NCBI GenBank assembly: GCA_003151495.1
Contig: PLXR01000147.1
Coordinates: 24,444 to 88,443, forward strand
Reading direction: 5' to 3'
Origin: Opitutaceae bacterium
Lineage (GTDB): Bacteria > Verrucomicrobiota > Verrucomicrobiia > Opitutales > Opitutaceae
DNA: 64,000 nt
Shown: positions 16,260-25,209 of the stretch, piece by piece
Layout of the letters: each line of letters begins with the position of its first letter
How positions within the stretch are numbered: position 1 is the first letter of the stretch
Program-made: the position numbers and the translations under genes
The notes under the pieces: model-generated
Told to the model about the DNA's origin: nothing
Seen by the model: the letters and a program-made list of their open reading frames with translations, nothing else
Databases searched by the model: none

Positions 16260-19200
16260 CTAGTGCGCTGCGGGGGTGCCGCCCCCACGCGGGGACCGCA
16301 CGGCGAAAAGGGAGGCTACGAGGAGCAAGAGGCCGGCCGCGGCGACAGCCAGCGAGACCCGGAAAAACCGGGGCTCATAGCTGATCCTAACGCGGTAATC
16401 CCCCGCCTTCTCGATCACGAGCCCCTGGAAGGCATGGTTCACCCGGATGACCTTCGCCTCCCTCCCGTTGATCTCGGCGCGGGCGTAGCGCGGCCAAAAC
16501 ACCTCGCAGAGCACGGCAATCCCGGGACCTGGGGCATGGATCGTGAACGCCGTCGTCCTCTCGGTCAGCGCGTACCCGCTCGCAGGCTCCACGGTGCGTC
16601 CCTCCGGGTCCGCCGGCAAGTCCCCCAGCGCATCCTCCGCGGCGTCCCCTGCCTGGATCGCGGCGAACGGCCGGCCATCCCCCTTCATCACGAGCCTCAC
16701 CAGGCCGGCGGGGTCGCGGTACCGGACGACCCGGTCCACGAAGAACGCCCGCGGCCAGGCCGTCGGGCTCTCATACGTGTCCAGGTCATAGTGCCCGTCA
16801 AGGACGAGACCGGAACCGAGCGCGCCGGTCACTGGGTTGTTGAAATAGTACCGCACGTTCATGAAATCCAGGAACGGCCTGGCCCTGGCGACCGCGTCCC
16901 TTTCCAGGTCCAGCCTCCAGTCCCAGAGCCTCGAGATCGGCGCATCCCCGGTGAGCTCGCGGTAGTAGGGGTTCATGAGCGCGTCGGGCCCCCCGATGCC
17001 CTCGAGCCCGTACGCCGCCGACCAGCCCGGGAAGAAGGATCCGTCGATGCCGACTCCCCGGCCCGGCCCGGCCGCCTGGCCCGCGCGCATGCGCTCCATC
17101 GCGGCGGAGGCCGCGTGAAAGTCGGGGCGGGGCCCCGGGTGGAGGGTGTAGTCCTCGAAGCCGGCCGACGGCGGCTGGAGCCCCTGCCTCCAAAGCAGGA
17201 GCCATCCGCAGAGGATGAGCCCGAGGGCCGAGCCGGGCGACAGCCTCCGCGCCGCCAGGCAACGCCTCGCGATCCACCCCAGCGCCGCCAGCGCGGCGAC
17301 CAGCGAGACCGCGTAGGCCTTGACAAAACCGCTCGCCCCGAGCGCCTGCCCGGGCTGCAGCGGGGAAAACACCGGTTCCGAGGCGAAGACCGTGCGCTGG
17401 ACCGCCTGGCCGAAGGCGACGTAGTGGAACAGGAGCGCGAAGAGGAGCGCGCCCGCGATCGCCAGGTCCCCCCTGCCCTCCCGCGTGCCCAGCCGGTCGG
17501 CCGCGGCGCAGAATCCGGCGCCGGCCGCGACCGACCAGAGGACGATCAGCGCGCAGGAGAAGCAGTTGTCGATGTGGGCCACGTTTCGCAGGAAGGGGAC
17601 CTGAACGATCCATGACGGCGGCACCAGGCCGAACGCCAGCGCCAGCGGCACGAGCGAGCTCGCCGCGAGGACGATCGCCGTCCTGTTGGCGGACTGCGCG
17701 CGCAGTGTCGCCAGGAAGTAGAGCACGCCCGCGAGGACGAGGAAGTTCGCGGACGGGTTGAACACGAACCCCCCCGGGGTCAGCGGACGGTAGAAGGCCT
17801 CGTCGAAGGCCCCGATCAGGAGGGACGGCTGGATCTGGAATGCGCTGGCGGCGTTGTAGCTCGTGTAGGACAGGCCGAGGGTGGCGAGGAACGTCGTCCA
17901 GGCGGGGGCGCTGATCATCGCGAGGAGAACCGCGGACCACGACGCCGCGGCCAGCTTCCGCAGCCGGACGCCCCAGGGCTCCTGCGCGGCGAGCACGACA
18001 CACAGGCCAGAGAGGTTCATGGAGAGCAGGAGCATGTAGGCCTCCTTCACGGTCCCGCTGCACATGAGCGCGAGGTTGGCGGCAACGAGGGCGGCAGCCC
18101 AGCGGGCCGCGCCCCTCACGTCCCGGGCCTGCGAGGCCCTGACCCAGCAGTACAGGGGCCAGGGCGCCAGGCAGAGGCTGAAGTAGGCCGGGTGGTTGAA
18201 CCTGTAGATGAAGAAGCCGAAGAAGGGCGCCGCGAGGCTGACCAGCGCGGCCGCCGCGGTGCGGCGCGTGACCGCGAGCACGAGCAGGCCGAGCCCGAGC
18301 GCCAGGAGCCATTTCTCGGCCAGGTACTTGAAATCCCAGGCCCATGCGGCGCCGTTCGCGGCGACTACCAGGAAGTGGACGGGGTCGCCGAACATCGACT
18401 GCCCCTGGCCGAGGAGCGGGATGCCCCCGGAGTTGTACCGGTTCCAGAGGGGCCACTCGCCGTCCCGGAACACCGCGCGGTGCTCGACCATGGAGTACGG
18501 GACGTGCTGCCACATGACCGCACCGACATCGGAGCCCTTCACGTCGGTGAGGAACGGCGACGAGTAGCCGGGAAGGCTTGGCGTCCCGTCGTAGAGGAAG
18601 CGCAGGTCCTCTATATTCGCAGCGACGTGGCTCTTGCCGCCCAGTGCGACCGGATAGGCGCTCAGGACGACGGCGAGGGCCGAAACCGACGCGATCGCCC
18701 AGGAGGGCCGGCTCCAGAGCCGCCGAAGCCCCTCCGCCAGCCTCCCCCTGAGGGCCCCGGCGCTCCCGATCCCCAGAATGGCGGCGGCGAGCAGCAGGAA
18801 GACCCCCGCGGCGCGCGGGACCCACTGCCAGGCCAGGGAAGTGAGGCTCGTGAAGAGCCTGAGGGGCGGACTGAAGCGCAGGATCAGCTGGGGATCGTTT
18901 CCGCCGGGGGCGATGTTCACCGCAAGGCCGTCCCCGTCGCGGACCAAGGACTGGATCTGGTTCTGGGCCCCGAAGTCGTCCAGCCCGACAGGCCGGATCA
19001 GGCGCCCTCCCGCCTCGACCATCCTCACGGAGGTGATCACCACCGTCCCGTCCCCGTCTATCGGGTCGAGGCGAAGGGACGGGTACACGCCTGCGGGCAC
19101 CGGAAGGCGGTAGGTGGCGGCGCCCCCTCCGGCCGGAACCGCGGCCGAGGACGAGTTCCTCTCGCTTAAGCCCCCGCCCGAATCCCAGAACACCTGGACC

Positions 19201-19340
19201 CGGCCCGCCCTCGTCGACTTGAGGCGGACCTCGAGCGCCAGGTCCTTCGCGTCCCTGTGCAGGGCGGGCAGGAACGGGAGGGCCACAGCCGCGCTCAGCA
19301 GGGCTAAGGCGGCGAGCGCCTGGGCGTTAAGGATTTTCAA
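16260..19340 (-). CDS. Large polytopic membrane protein, YfhO-like
   Basis: 1026 residues. After an N-terminal helix there is a periplasmic beta-rich segment of about 170 residues, then roughly a dozen hydrophobic segments (about 175-700), a soluble C-terminal domain of about 280 residues and a final helix (VSLAVAAAGLLLLVASLFAV). The layout and the conserved block FFPGWSAAYGLEGIGG match the YfhO/GT-C-like group, proposed to act in polyprenol-linked sugar transfer to cell-surface glycans. The C-terminal domain after DALMNPYYREL is typical of the family. No operon partner for glycan transfer is next to it. Specific substrate unknown. Confidence 0.7.
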   Translation of the reverse strand: MKILNAQALAALALLSAAVALPFLPALHRDAKDLALEVRLKSTRAGRVQVFWDSGGGLSERNSSSAAVPAGGGAATYRLPVPAGVYPSLRLDPIDGDGTVVITSVRMVEAGGRLIRPVGLDDFGAQNQIQSLVRDGDGLAVNIAPGGNDPQLILRFSPPLRLFTSLTSLAWQWVPRAAGVFLLLAAAILGIGSAGALRGRLAEGLRRLWSRPSWAIASVSALAVVLSAYPVALGGKSHVAANIEDLRFLYDGTPSLPGYSSPFLTDVKGSDVGAVMWQHVPYSMVEHRAVFRDGEWPLWNRYNSGGIPLLGQGQSMFGDPVHFLVVAANGAAWAWDFKYLAEKWLLALGLGLLVLAVTRRTAAAALVSLAAPFFGFFIYRFNHPAYFSLCLAPWPLYCWVRASQARDVRGAARWAAALVAANLALMCSGTVKEAYMLLLSMNLSGLCVVLAAQEPWGVRLRKLAAASWSAVLLAMISAPAWTTFLATLGLSYTSYNAASAFQIQPSLLIGAFDEAFYRPLTPGGFVFNPSANFLVLAGVLYFLATLRAQSANRTAIVLAASSLVPLALAFGLVPPSWIVQVPFLRNVAHIDNCFSCALIVLWSVAAGAGFCAAADRLGTREGRGDLAIAGALLFALLFHYVAFGQAVQRTVFASEPVFSPLQPGQALGASGFVKAYAVSLVAALAALGWIARRCLAARRLSPGSALGLILCGWLLLWRQGLQPPSAGFEDYTLHPGPRPDFHAASAAMERMRAGQAAGPGRGVGIDGSFFPGWSAAYGLEGIGGPDALMNPYYRELTGDAPISRLWDWRLDLERDAVARARPFLDFMNVRYYFNNPVTGALGSGLVLDGHYDLDTYESPTAWPRAFFVDRVVRYRDPAGLVRLVMKGDGRPFAAIQAGDAAEDALGDLPADPEGRTVEPASGYALTERTTAFTIHAPGPGIAVLCEVFWPRYARAEINGREAKVIRVNHAFQGLVIEKAGDYRVRISYEPRFFRVSLAVAAAGLLLLVASLFAVRSPRGGGTPAAH

Positions 19341-19804
19341 CCCGCCGTAAAATGCACCCTTGTGCCAGCGCTGTCATTAAAAATGGGATCCCTTCGGGGC
19401 GACATGGGCGATTGGTGCGCCGGAATGCGCGATGTTCGCGACCGGGCCCAGGCGGAGCCGTTCCTCATCCGATGCCTGGGGATCCGCGGCTCCTGCCTCA
19501 ACCTCGGTGCGATAAGCGCCGCGGCCGTGTTCGATCGAATGGCGGCCGAGATGGAGCGATATGTCGGCCAGGGCTCGGGCGCCCCGGAACCCTTCACTCC
19601 GGCGCTCATCTCGACGCAACTCGATGAGCTGGATCGGGAGCATCGGGGCGAGGTCCATGGCCGCGGCATAGGTCCGCGAGGCTGCCTGGTTTCCCCTGGC
19701 CCCGCAGGGGCCCCGCTCCCAATCTGCTTAATGCTCTCGCCAATTCGCGCGCAATGGGGGATGTTGGAGCCGGTTGACTCGCTGTTCGCGGGTCCCGTCA
19801 AGAA
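19341..19804. other. 464-base intergenic region without a supported gene
   Basis: The region separates the leftward YfhO-like gene from rightward rnr, so it must hold divergent promoters. Open frames exist on both strands but none has a recognisable domain, and the best plus-strand frame runs into rnr. A short GC hairpin (CCCCTGGCCCCGCAGGGG, about 19695-19712) is visible but not followed by T residues. I see no tRNA, RNase P or tmRNA signature. Confidence 0.5.
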
Positions 19805-21862
19805 ATGTCAAACAACAAGTCGGGCCGCAGAGGCCCCCAGGCCGATGACACCGTCAGAGGCGTAATTCAATTTCGAGCAGGCGGTTCCGCCTTCATCATC
19901 GTCGGGGGGAACCGCGACGAGCCGTCGGTCCAGATTGCCCCGGACGACACCGGTGTCGCCCTCCCGGGCGACTCCGTCGTCGCGCGGATCTACCATGGCG
20001 TGGCCGGCAAGAGGCCCGGCGAGCGCGTCGGGCGCGTGACCGAGATCCTCGAGCGCAACCGCACCACGATCGTGGGCGACCTAAGGCGCGAGGGGCGCAA
20101 CTACATCGTCGCCCCGGACGACCCCCGCTTCGTCTACGAGATCGCCGTCCCGGACCCCACCCGCTCCTCCGTCCGGCCCGTGCCCCACCCGGGCGACAAG
20201 GTCGTCGTGAAGCTCGGCGAATGGCGCCGCCGCGAGCAGCCCCTTGTCGGCGAGATCACCGACAGGCTTGGCCGGACCCATGAGCCCCGGGCGGAGCTCC
20301 TCGGCATCTTCATCAAGCACGGGCTCGAGCCCAACTTCCCGCCGGACGTCGAGCGCGAGGCGGCCGCCCTCCCCGACCGCGTCCACCCCAGGGATGCGGA
20401 GGGGCGCAGGGACTACAGGGATATCCCTGTCTTCACGATCGACCCCGACGACGCAAAGGACTTTGACGACGCTCTCTCTATAGAGGACCTGGGCCACGGG
20501 GACACCCGGGTCGGCATCCACATAGCGGACGTGTCGCACTACGTGAGGCACGGCACCGCGATCGACCGCGAGGCGCGGACGCGGGGCAACTCGACCTACC
20601 TGGTCGGCACGGTCATCCCCATGCTCCCCGAGAAGCTCTCGAACGGCCTGTGCTCGCTCGTCGAGGCGCAGGACCGGCTGTGCAAGGCGGTCTTCCTCAC
20701 CTTCGGCCCCGACTTCAGGATCAAGGAGACCGACTACGCGAACACGGTCATCCGCAGCAGGAAGCGCCTGACCTACAAGCAGGCGTACGCCCTGCTGTTC
20801 GAGGACAACCTGGAGAAGATCCGCGCCATGCCGGTCCCGCCGAAGCACCAGACAGGCTCGACCGGAAGGGCGCTCCGGGAACTCGAGGACTATGAGCTCG
20901 AGGACCTGCAGGCCTGGATCAGGCACCTCTGGAGGATCGGCGGCGCGCTTCGCCGCGAGCGGATGGCCCACGGGAGCCTCGACCTCGACATGCCCGAGAC
21001 GAAGATCTTCGTCGACCCCCAGGGCTACGCCGACCGGCTGGAGAGGATCGAGCAGGACGAGAGCCACCAGTTGATCGAGGAGTTCATGCTGGCCGCCAAC
21101 GAGGCGGTCGCCCGCCTGACACGCACCCAGAAGCTCCCCTCGCTCTACCGGGTCCACGACAATCCCGACGCCGAGAAGCTCAACGACTACCGGCAGTTCG
21201 TGGCCACGTTCGGGATCAAGGTCGGCGACCTCTCGCGCAGGGAGGAGGTCGTCAAGCTCCTCTCAATTCTAAAGACGCACCCCCAGGGCTACACGCTGCG
21301 CACCCAGTTCCTGCGAAGCCTGAAGAAGGCCTGCTACAGGGCGACCCCAGACGGGCACTTCGGGCTCCACAAGAAGGATTACACGCACTTCACCTCCCCC
21401 ATTCGCCGGTACTCGGACCTGGTCGTCCACCAGGTCCTCCAGTCCTACCTCACGCGCAAGGAGGGAGGCGCCGCCCGCCACGACGTCCGCGGGATCACCC
21501 AGCTGGCCGAGCACCTGAGCAACACCGAGATCAACTCGACCGAGGCCGAGCGCGAGAGCGTGAAGATCAAGCTCCTCGAGTTCTTCGAGCGCGAGCTCGC
21601 GAAGAAGAAGCGCACGGCGTTCGCGGCGATCATCACCGACGTCCGCCGTCACGGGTTCTTCATAGAGCTCGTCGAGTCCATGACCTTCGGGTTCGTCTCG
21701 GCCGACGCGCTGGGCGACGACTACTACCAGCTCAACCAGGAGGGCAACGCCCTCGTGGGAAGGCGCAAGCACCACCGGTTCGAGCTGAACGGGCGGCTTG
21801 ACGTCGTCGTGGACAAGGTGGACCGGTTCAAGCGCGTCATTGATTTCCGGCCCGCCAGTTGA
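19805..21862 (+). CDS. rnr: Ribonuclease R (RNB-family 3'-5' exoribonuclease)
   Basis: 685 residues. Two N-terminal OB cold-shock-like domains lie at about 1-165, the RNB catalytic domain at about 195-560 with the acidic metal-binding motif TIDPDDAKDFDDALSI, and a C-terminal S1 domain at about 600-685. It is shorter than E. coli RNase R (about 813 residues), mainly lacking an extended N-terminal helix-turn-helix and basic tail. HFTSPIRRYSDLVVHQ is the family's C-terminal catalytic signature. It degrades structured RNA in the cytosol. DUF5069 follows 13 bases downstream. Confidence 0.95.
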   Translation: MSNNKSGRRGPQADDTVRGVIQFRAGGSAFIIVGGNRDEPSVQIAPDDTGVALPGDSVVARIYHGVAGKRPGERVGRVTEILERNRTTIVGDLRREGRNYIVAPDDPRFVYEIAVPDPTRSSVRPVPHPGDKVVVKLGEWRRREQPLVGEITDRLGRTHEPRAELLGIFIKHGLEPNFPPDVEREAAALPDRVHPRDAEGRRDYRDIPVFTIDPDDAKDFDDALSIEDLGHGDTRVGIHIADVSHYVRHGTAIDREARTRGNSTYLVGTVIPMLPEKLSNGLCSLVEAQDRLCKAVFLTFGPDFRIKETDYANTVIRSRKRLTYKQAYALLFEDNLEKIRAMPVPPKHQTGSTGRALRELEDYELEDLQAWIRHLWRIGGALRRERMAHGSLDLDMPETKIFVDPQGYADRLERIEQDESHQLIEEFMLAANEAVARLTRTQKLPSLYRVHDNPDAEKLNDYRQFVATFGIKVGDLSRREEVVKLLSILKTHPQGYTLRTQFLRSLKKACYRATPDGHFGLHKKDYTHFTSPIRRYSDLVVHQVLQSYLTRKEGGAARHDVRGITQLAEHLSNTEINSTEAERESVKIKLLEFFERELAKKKRTAFAAIITDVRRHGFFIELVESMTFGFVSADALGDDYYQLNQEGNALVGRRKHHRFELNGRLDVVVDKVDRFKRVIDFRPAS

Positions 21863-21875
21863 TTTTTATCCGCCC

Positions 21876-22406
21876 ATGAAACACTACGACTTCCCCACCC
21901 ATTTCCGGGAGCTCTACGACCGCGCGGTGGCGCTGTACGCCAAGGGCCAGCGCGGCGCCGAGTCATTCTTCGACAAGGAGCAGACCGCTTGGCTCGCCTC
22001 GAACGGCATCACGCCCCAGCACGTCTACGACTACGCCGAGGACGATGTCGGCGGGGGCGAGCCGGGGTTCGCGCACGCGGTCCTCATCGAGTCGGCGAGG
22101 CACAACTTCTTCATGAACGTCCAGCACGGCAAGGCGTCGACCCGGGTGCTCCAGGAGTCGTCCATGCCCGCGAAGACGGACGCGGTGAAGGGGATCGAGT
22201 GGCTGCCGCGCATCATCCCGAAGGCGAAGGCGAAGCTCCGCGGCGAGCTCCCGGCGAGCCTCATGTACTGCTGCGGCGGCGACCGGCGATTCTTCAAGGC
22301 GCACGACATCCTGCCGTCCGAGTTCCTGGGCGTCGTCTGGAGAAACGGGGACAATGACGCGGCCACGATCGACTGGGTCGTGGCCAGGAGCGCCGCGGCC
22401 AAGTAG
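21876..22406 (+). CDS. DUF5069 domain protein
   Basis: 176 residues from MKHYDFPTHFRELYD. The C-terminal 90 residues carry the DUF5069 pattern: GIEWLPRIIPKAKAKLRGEL, then FLGVVWRNGDNDA, close to the consensus in which a lysine-rich helix follows LPR. The N-terminal half is helical. The family is common in Verrucomicrobia and Planctomycetes and has no established function. It sits 13 bases after rnr on the same strand and converges with the polymerase gene. Confidence 0.75.
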   Translation: MKHYDFPTHFRELYDRAVALYAKGQRGAESFFDKEQTAWLASNGITPQHVYDYAEDDVGGGEPGFAHAVLIESARHNFFMNVQHGKASTRVLQESSMPAKTDAVKGIEWLPRIIPKAKAKLRGELPASLMYCCGGDRRFFKAHDILPSEFLGVVWRNGDNDAATIDWVVARSAAAK

Positions 22407-22415
22407 GCCGCGGAA

Positions 22416-24611
22416 CTAGAGGAGCTCGCCCTGGAGGCTGTCGCCGCCCTTGGGAGGCGGGCTTATTCCGAGGAACCTGCCGTAGCGCTCGATCCAGTCG
22501 TCGAGCTTCCCGATGTAATGGTCGGGATCATAGGGCGCGGACACGGGATCGTGGAGCGCCACGGGCCTCGCACGCTGCCAGTCGTTCGTACGGCCCTTCT
22601 GCTTCGGGGTGATGTAGTAGGTCACACGGTCCCCCATCCTCGGCCGCGGCGTCATCTGGAGCGCCGCCTCGGAGGAGGCCCGGCGCGGCTTCCCGCCGCC
22701 CTCGATGAAGCGGAGGTAGGCGTCGGGGTTCATGGAGAGGACCTCTCCCTTGGCGATCTCCGAGACCGGGAGCGACCGGTCCCCTATCCTTCGCCTGTAG
22801 TCCTCCAGGAGCCCGGCCGGCGAGGTCGCCGTGGCGCCGAGGAGGTAGTGGATCAGGGAGTCCGTCAGCTTCTTCAGGAAGGGCTCGACGCCCCTCGACC
22901 GGAGGGCGCTCCCGCGCAGGATCACCCGTCCCGACTCGTAGAGCGCGTAATTCTTCGCCTTGTAGCAGAACATCGCGTCGTAGCGCCCATCGAACTCGAG
23001 GTCTATCCCGGGGGGCAGGATCGGGACCACAAGGGCAAGGAGGTCCTCCGGCCTGTCGAAGTGGCGGTCCGAGGAGAGGTAGATCCCGTCGGTGTCGGCC
23101 TCGAGGATCTGGCAGCCGTGGCGGCCGAACTCGTCGATCAGCTTCTGGAGGAGCTCCCGGCCGCGGCGGGTCACCTCGGCGGCGAGGTCGCCGTCCCCGA
23201 AGCGGGCCCCGGAGAACCCGAGGTATCCGTAGAAGGAGTTGATGAGGATCTTGGTGGTCGCCTGGCGCGCCTTGGCCTCCGCCCGCTCGTCCTCAGTGGG
23301 CGCCGTCCTTGCGAGCTGCTTGTACCTGAGGCGGTACTCCAGGAGGTGCCGGAGGAGCGGGATGAACACCCCGAGGGAGTCGTCCGAGGGGTTCCTGCCG
23401 ATGTTCAGGAGCAGGCTCGGGTAGAGCGACGCCACGTCGAAGTGGAGCACGTGGCGGAACACCCCCTCGTTGAAGCTTCGCGTGTAGCCCCCGTCGAAGG
23501 GCCGGATCTCGGGCGGCTGCGGGCAGGACTCCCTCGCGTGGTAGTACTCCTCGAGGAAGAGGAGGTCTATCTTCACGGTCGTCCCCCGCAGTGTCGCCTC
23601 CTGGAGCGGGATCGGGAAGGCGCGCGCCTGCTCGAAGTACGTCGGCAGGAGGAGGTCGCCGAGGCCCTCCGTCTCCCTGAGGTCGTCCTCGAGGTAGGCG
23701 CAGAAGCGTGAGCGGTCGCTGACGAAGGCCTCCGCGATCCTGCTCCCCTCGATGTAGGTGCGCTCCCCGCGGTCCTCGTCGGTGATCCCGAAGTGGAGCG
23801 CGACCTCCTTGAGCCCGTAGGAATTGAGCTCGCGGGCCGAGATGTCGTTGAGCAGCGCGAGCAGGTAGGTGTCGATGACGGCCCGGCCCGGCAGGTCGCA
23901 GCGCGGGAAGTCGATCCAGCGCTCCGCGACCTTGAGGCGGCTGCTCCGAAAGGTCGCCCTCTGCCCGAAGCGCCCCCACGCGCAGGGAACCCTGCGCAAC
24001 CGGCACCGCAGCCTCAGGTAGTCCAGGTCGAACTTGAAGATGTTGTGGCCCTCGATGACGTCGGGGTCCCGGGAGGCGAGCTCCTCGTTGAAGGCCTGGA
24101 GGAGCCTCTTCTCGGCCGCGTCCGTGTCGTCCTCGAGGAGGAGCAGGCGGTTCACGCCCCCGGTGCGCATCCCGATAGCAAGCACCCTGTCCGCAGGCCG
24201 CTCCGCATTGCTGAAGGCCCCGTCGCCCGAGCCGGTCTCGATGTCGACCTGGCAGCGCCTGAGCCTGGCGAAGGCCAGGTCGCCAAAGAGCCTCGCGCGG
24301 TGCTGGAGGAGGAACTGGCTCTCGAGAGGCCGTATCGCGTCGATCGCCGTCGAGCTCGAGTCGCGGGCTGCCCTGAGCAACCCCTCAAATGCCTCAAGGC
24401 TCGACGCCCTGGCCAGCGTTCCCAGGACCGCGCCGCCCTTGAGCTTTTCGAGCTCGATCCCGGGAAGGGGCGCCGCGGAGGGGTTCGCCGAGAGCCAGGC
24501 GAACGGCTCGAAGGGCATCTCCCTCTCGACCCTACTCCCGCCCTGGTCCGCAAGGGATACCCGCGCCTTCCCCTCGCCGTCTATCCAGACGCCACAGAGC
24601 GTGCCGTCCAT
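22416..24611 (-). CDS. Family-B DNA polymerase with 3'-5' exonuclease domain
   Basis: 731 residues. Exonuclease motifs are present: Exo I VDIETGSGDG, Exo II VIEGHNIFKFDLDYL and Exo III YLEDD. Polymerase motif A is FDVASLYPSLLL, motif B KILINSFYGYLGFSG and motif C EADTDGIYL, so both metal-binding aspartates are intact and the enzyme should be active with proofreading. It is similar in size and order to bacterial Pol II-like enzymes, but motif C ends DTDG instead of DTDS. The probable role is repair or damage-tolerant synthesis. The 14-base gap after a small membrane-protein gene suggests co-transcription. Confidence 0.9.
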   Translation of the reverse strand: MDGTLCGVWIDGEGKARVSLADQGGSRVEREMPFEPFAWLSANPSAAPLPGIELEKLKGGAVLGTLARASSLEAFEGLLRAARDSSSTAIDAIRPLESQFLLQHRARLFGDLAFARLRRCQVDIETGSGDGAFSNAERPADRVLAIGMRTGGVNRLLLLEDDTDAAEKRLLQAFNEELASRDPDVIEGHNIFKFDLDYLRLRCRLRRVPCAWGRFGQRATFRSSRLKVAERWIDFPRCDLPGRAVIDTYLLALLNDISARELNSYGLKEVALHFGITDEDRGERTYIEGSRIAEAFVSDRSRFCAYLEDDLRETEGLGDLLLPTYFEQARAFPIPLQEATLRGTTVKIDLLFLEEYYHARESCPQPPEIRPFDGGYTRSFNEGVFRHVLHFDVASLYPSLLLNIGRNPSDDSLGVFIPLLRHLLEYRLRYKQLARTAPTEDERAEAKARQATTKILINSFYGYLGFSGARFGDGDLAAEVTRRGRELLQKLIDEFGRHGCQILEADTDGIYLSSDRHFDRPEDLLALVVPILPPGIDLEFDGRYDAMFCYKAKNYALYESGRVILRGSALRSRGVEPFLKKLTDSLIHYLLGATATSPAGLLEDYRRRIGDRSLPVSEIAKGEVLSMNPDAYLRFIEGGGKPRRASSEAALQMTPRPRMGDRVTYYITPKQKGRTNDWQRARPVALHDPVSAPYDPDHYIGKLDDWIERYGRFLGISPPPKGGDSLQGELL

Positions 24612-24625
24612 AGCCAGCCGCCCGG

Positions 24626-24967
24626 TCAGAACGGCCGGACGACGGCCATCGCCACCGCGGTGATCGCGAGGACGAAGGCGACCAGCATGAGCAGGTCGGC
24701 CTGCGCGCGGCGCCGGTAGGCAAGGCCCGCCATCGCCGAGAGCCCGAGCCAGCAGACGAACTTCACGATCACCCAGCCCGGGAACCCGAGGTGGAGGCGG
24801 TGCAGCATGCCGAAGCCCGACACCAGGATCAGGAGTGCGGCGACCCCGGTGATCATGAGGACCCGCTTGCGGGTCTCGGCCGGCGCCGCGAAGGCGTAGA
24901 ACGTGTAGCCCATGAGCACGAGGACCGAGCTCACGTGCAATACGAGGTAGGTGTTGAGGGATATCAA
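24626..24967 (-). CDS. Small four-helix membrane protein of unknown function
   Basis: 113 residues, almost entirely hydrophobic, with four predicted helices starting at about residues 5, 35, 63 and 92 and short charged turns (AETRKR, YRRRAQ). A GW-VK motif (FPGWVIVKFVCWL) lies in the third helix region. It resembles small inner-membrane proteins in Verrucomicrobia that lack a known role. It is directly upstream of the DNA polymerase gene on the same strand and divergent from the glycosyltransferase. Confidence 0.7.
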   Translation of the reverse strand: MISLNTYLVLHVSSVLVLMGYTFYAFAAPAETRKRVLMITGVAALLILVSGFGMLHRLHLGFPGWVIVKFVCWLGLSAMAGLAYRRRAQADLLMLVAFVLAITAVAMAVVRPF

Positions 24968-25209
24968 GTTAGGCTGGTAGGAAAAGGATAGACACCCCGC
25001 CTGTGCCGTATGCCCAAAGGCTCAGGACCTTTTCATGTCAAGGTGGGCGCCTCCGTCACGTTGTTTGCTTTCCGGTTTACGGCCTAGCAGCTCACGCGGC
25101 GGGTTTGGCTCCCGTAATGTTTCCAAGGCAAAGAGCGGTTATTGAAAGCACCTCGAACACTGCAGGGTGTCTGTCCTTGAGTCTGGGTGAAGCCGGCCCA
25201 CCGTCAAGT

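Noticed and set aside
14960..16384. Long plus-strand open frame across glgA
   Set aside because: It is antisense to a recognisable glycogen synthase and has the low-complexity composition of GC-rich shadow frames.
19337..19801. Minus-strand open frame in the rnr upstream gap
   Set aside because: Ser/Pro/Arg-rich, no domain, no ribosome site; not supported as a gene.
22518..23711. Long plus-strand open frame across the DNA polymerase gene
   Set aside because: Antisense to intact polymerase motifs; no domain of its own.
25003..25209. N-terminal extension of the glycosyltransferase frame
   Set aside because: The extra residues are not homologous and the conserved GT start begins at the ATG at 25210.
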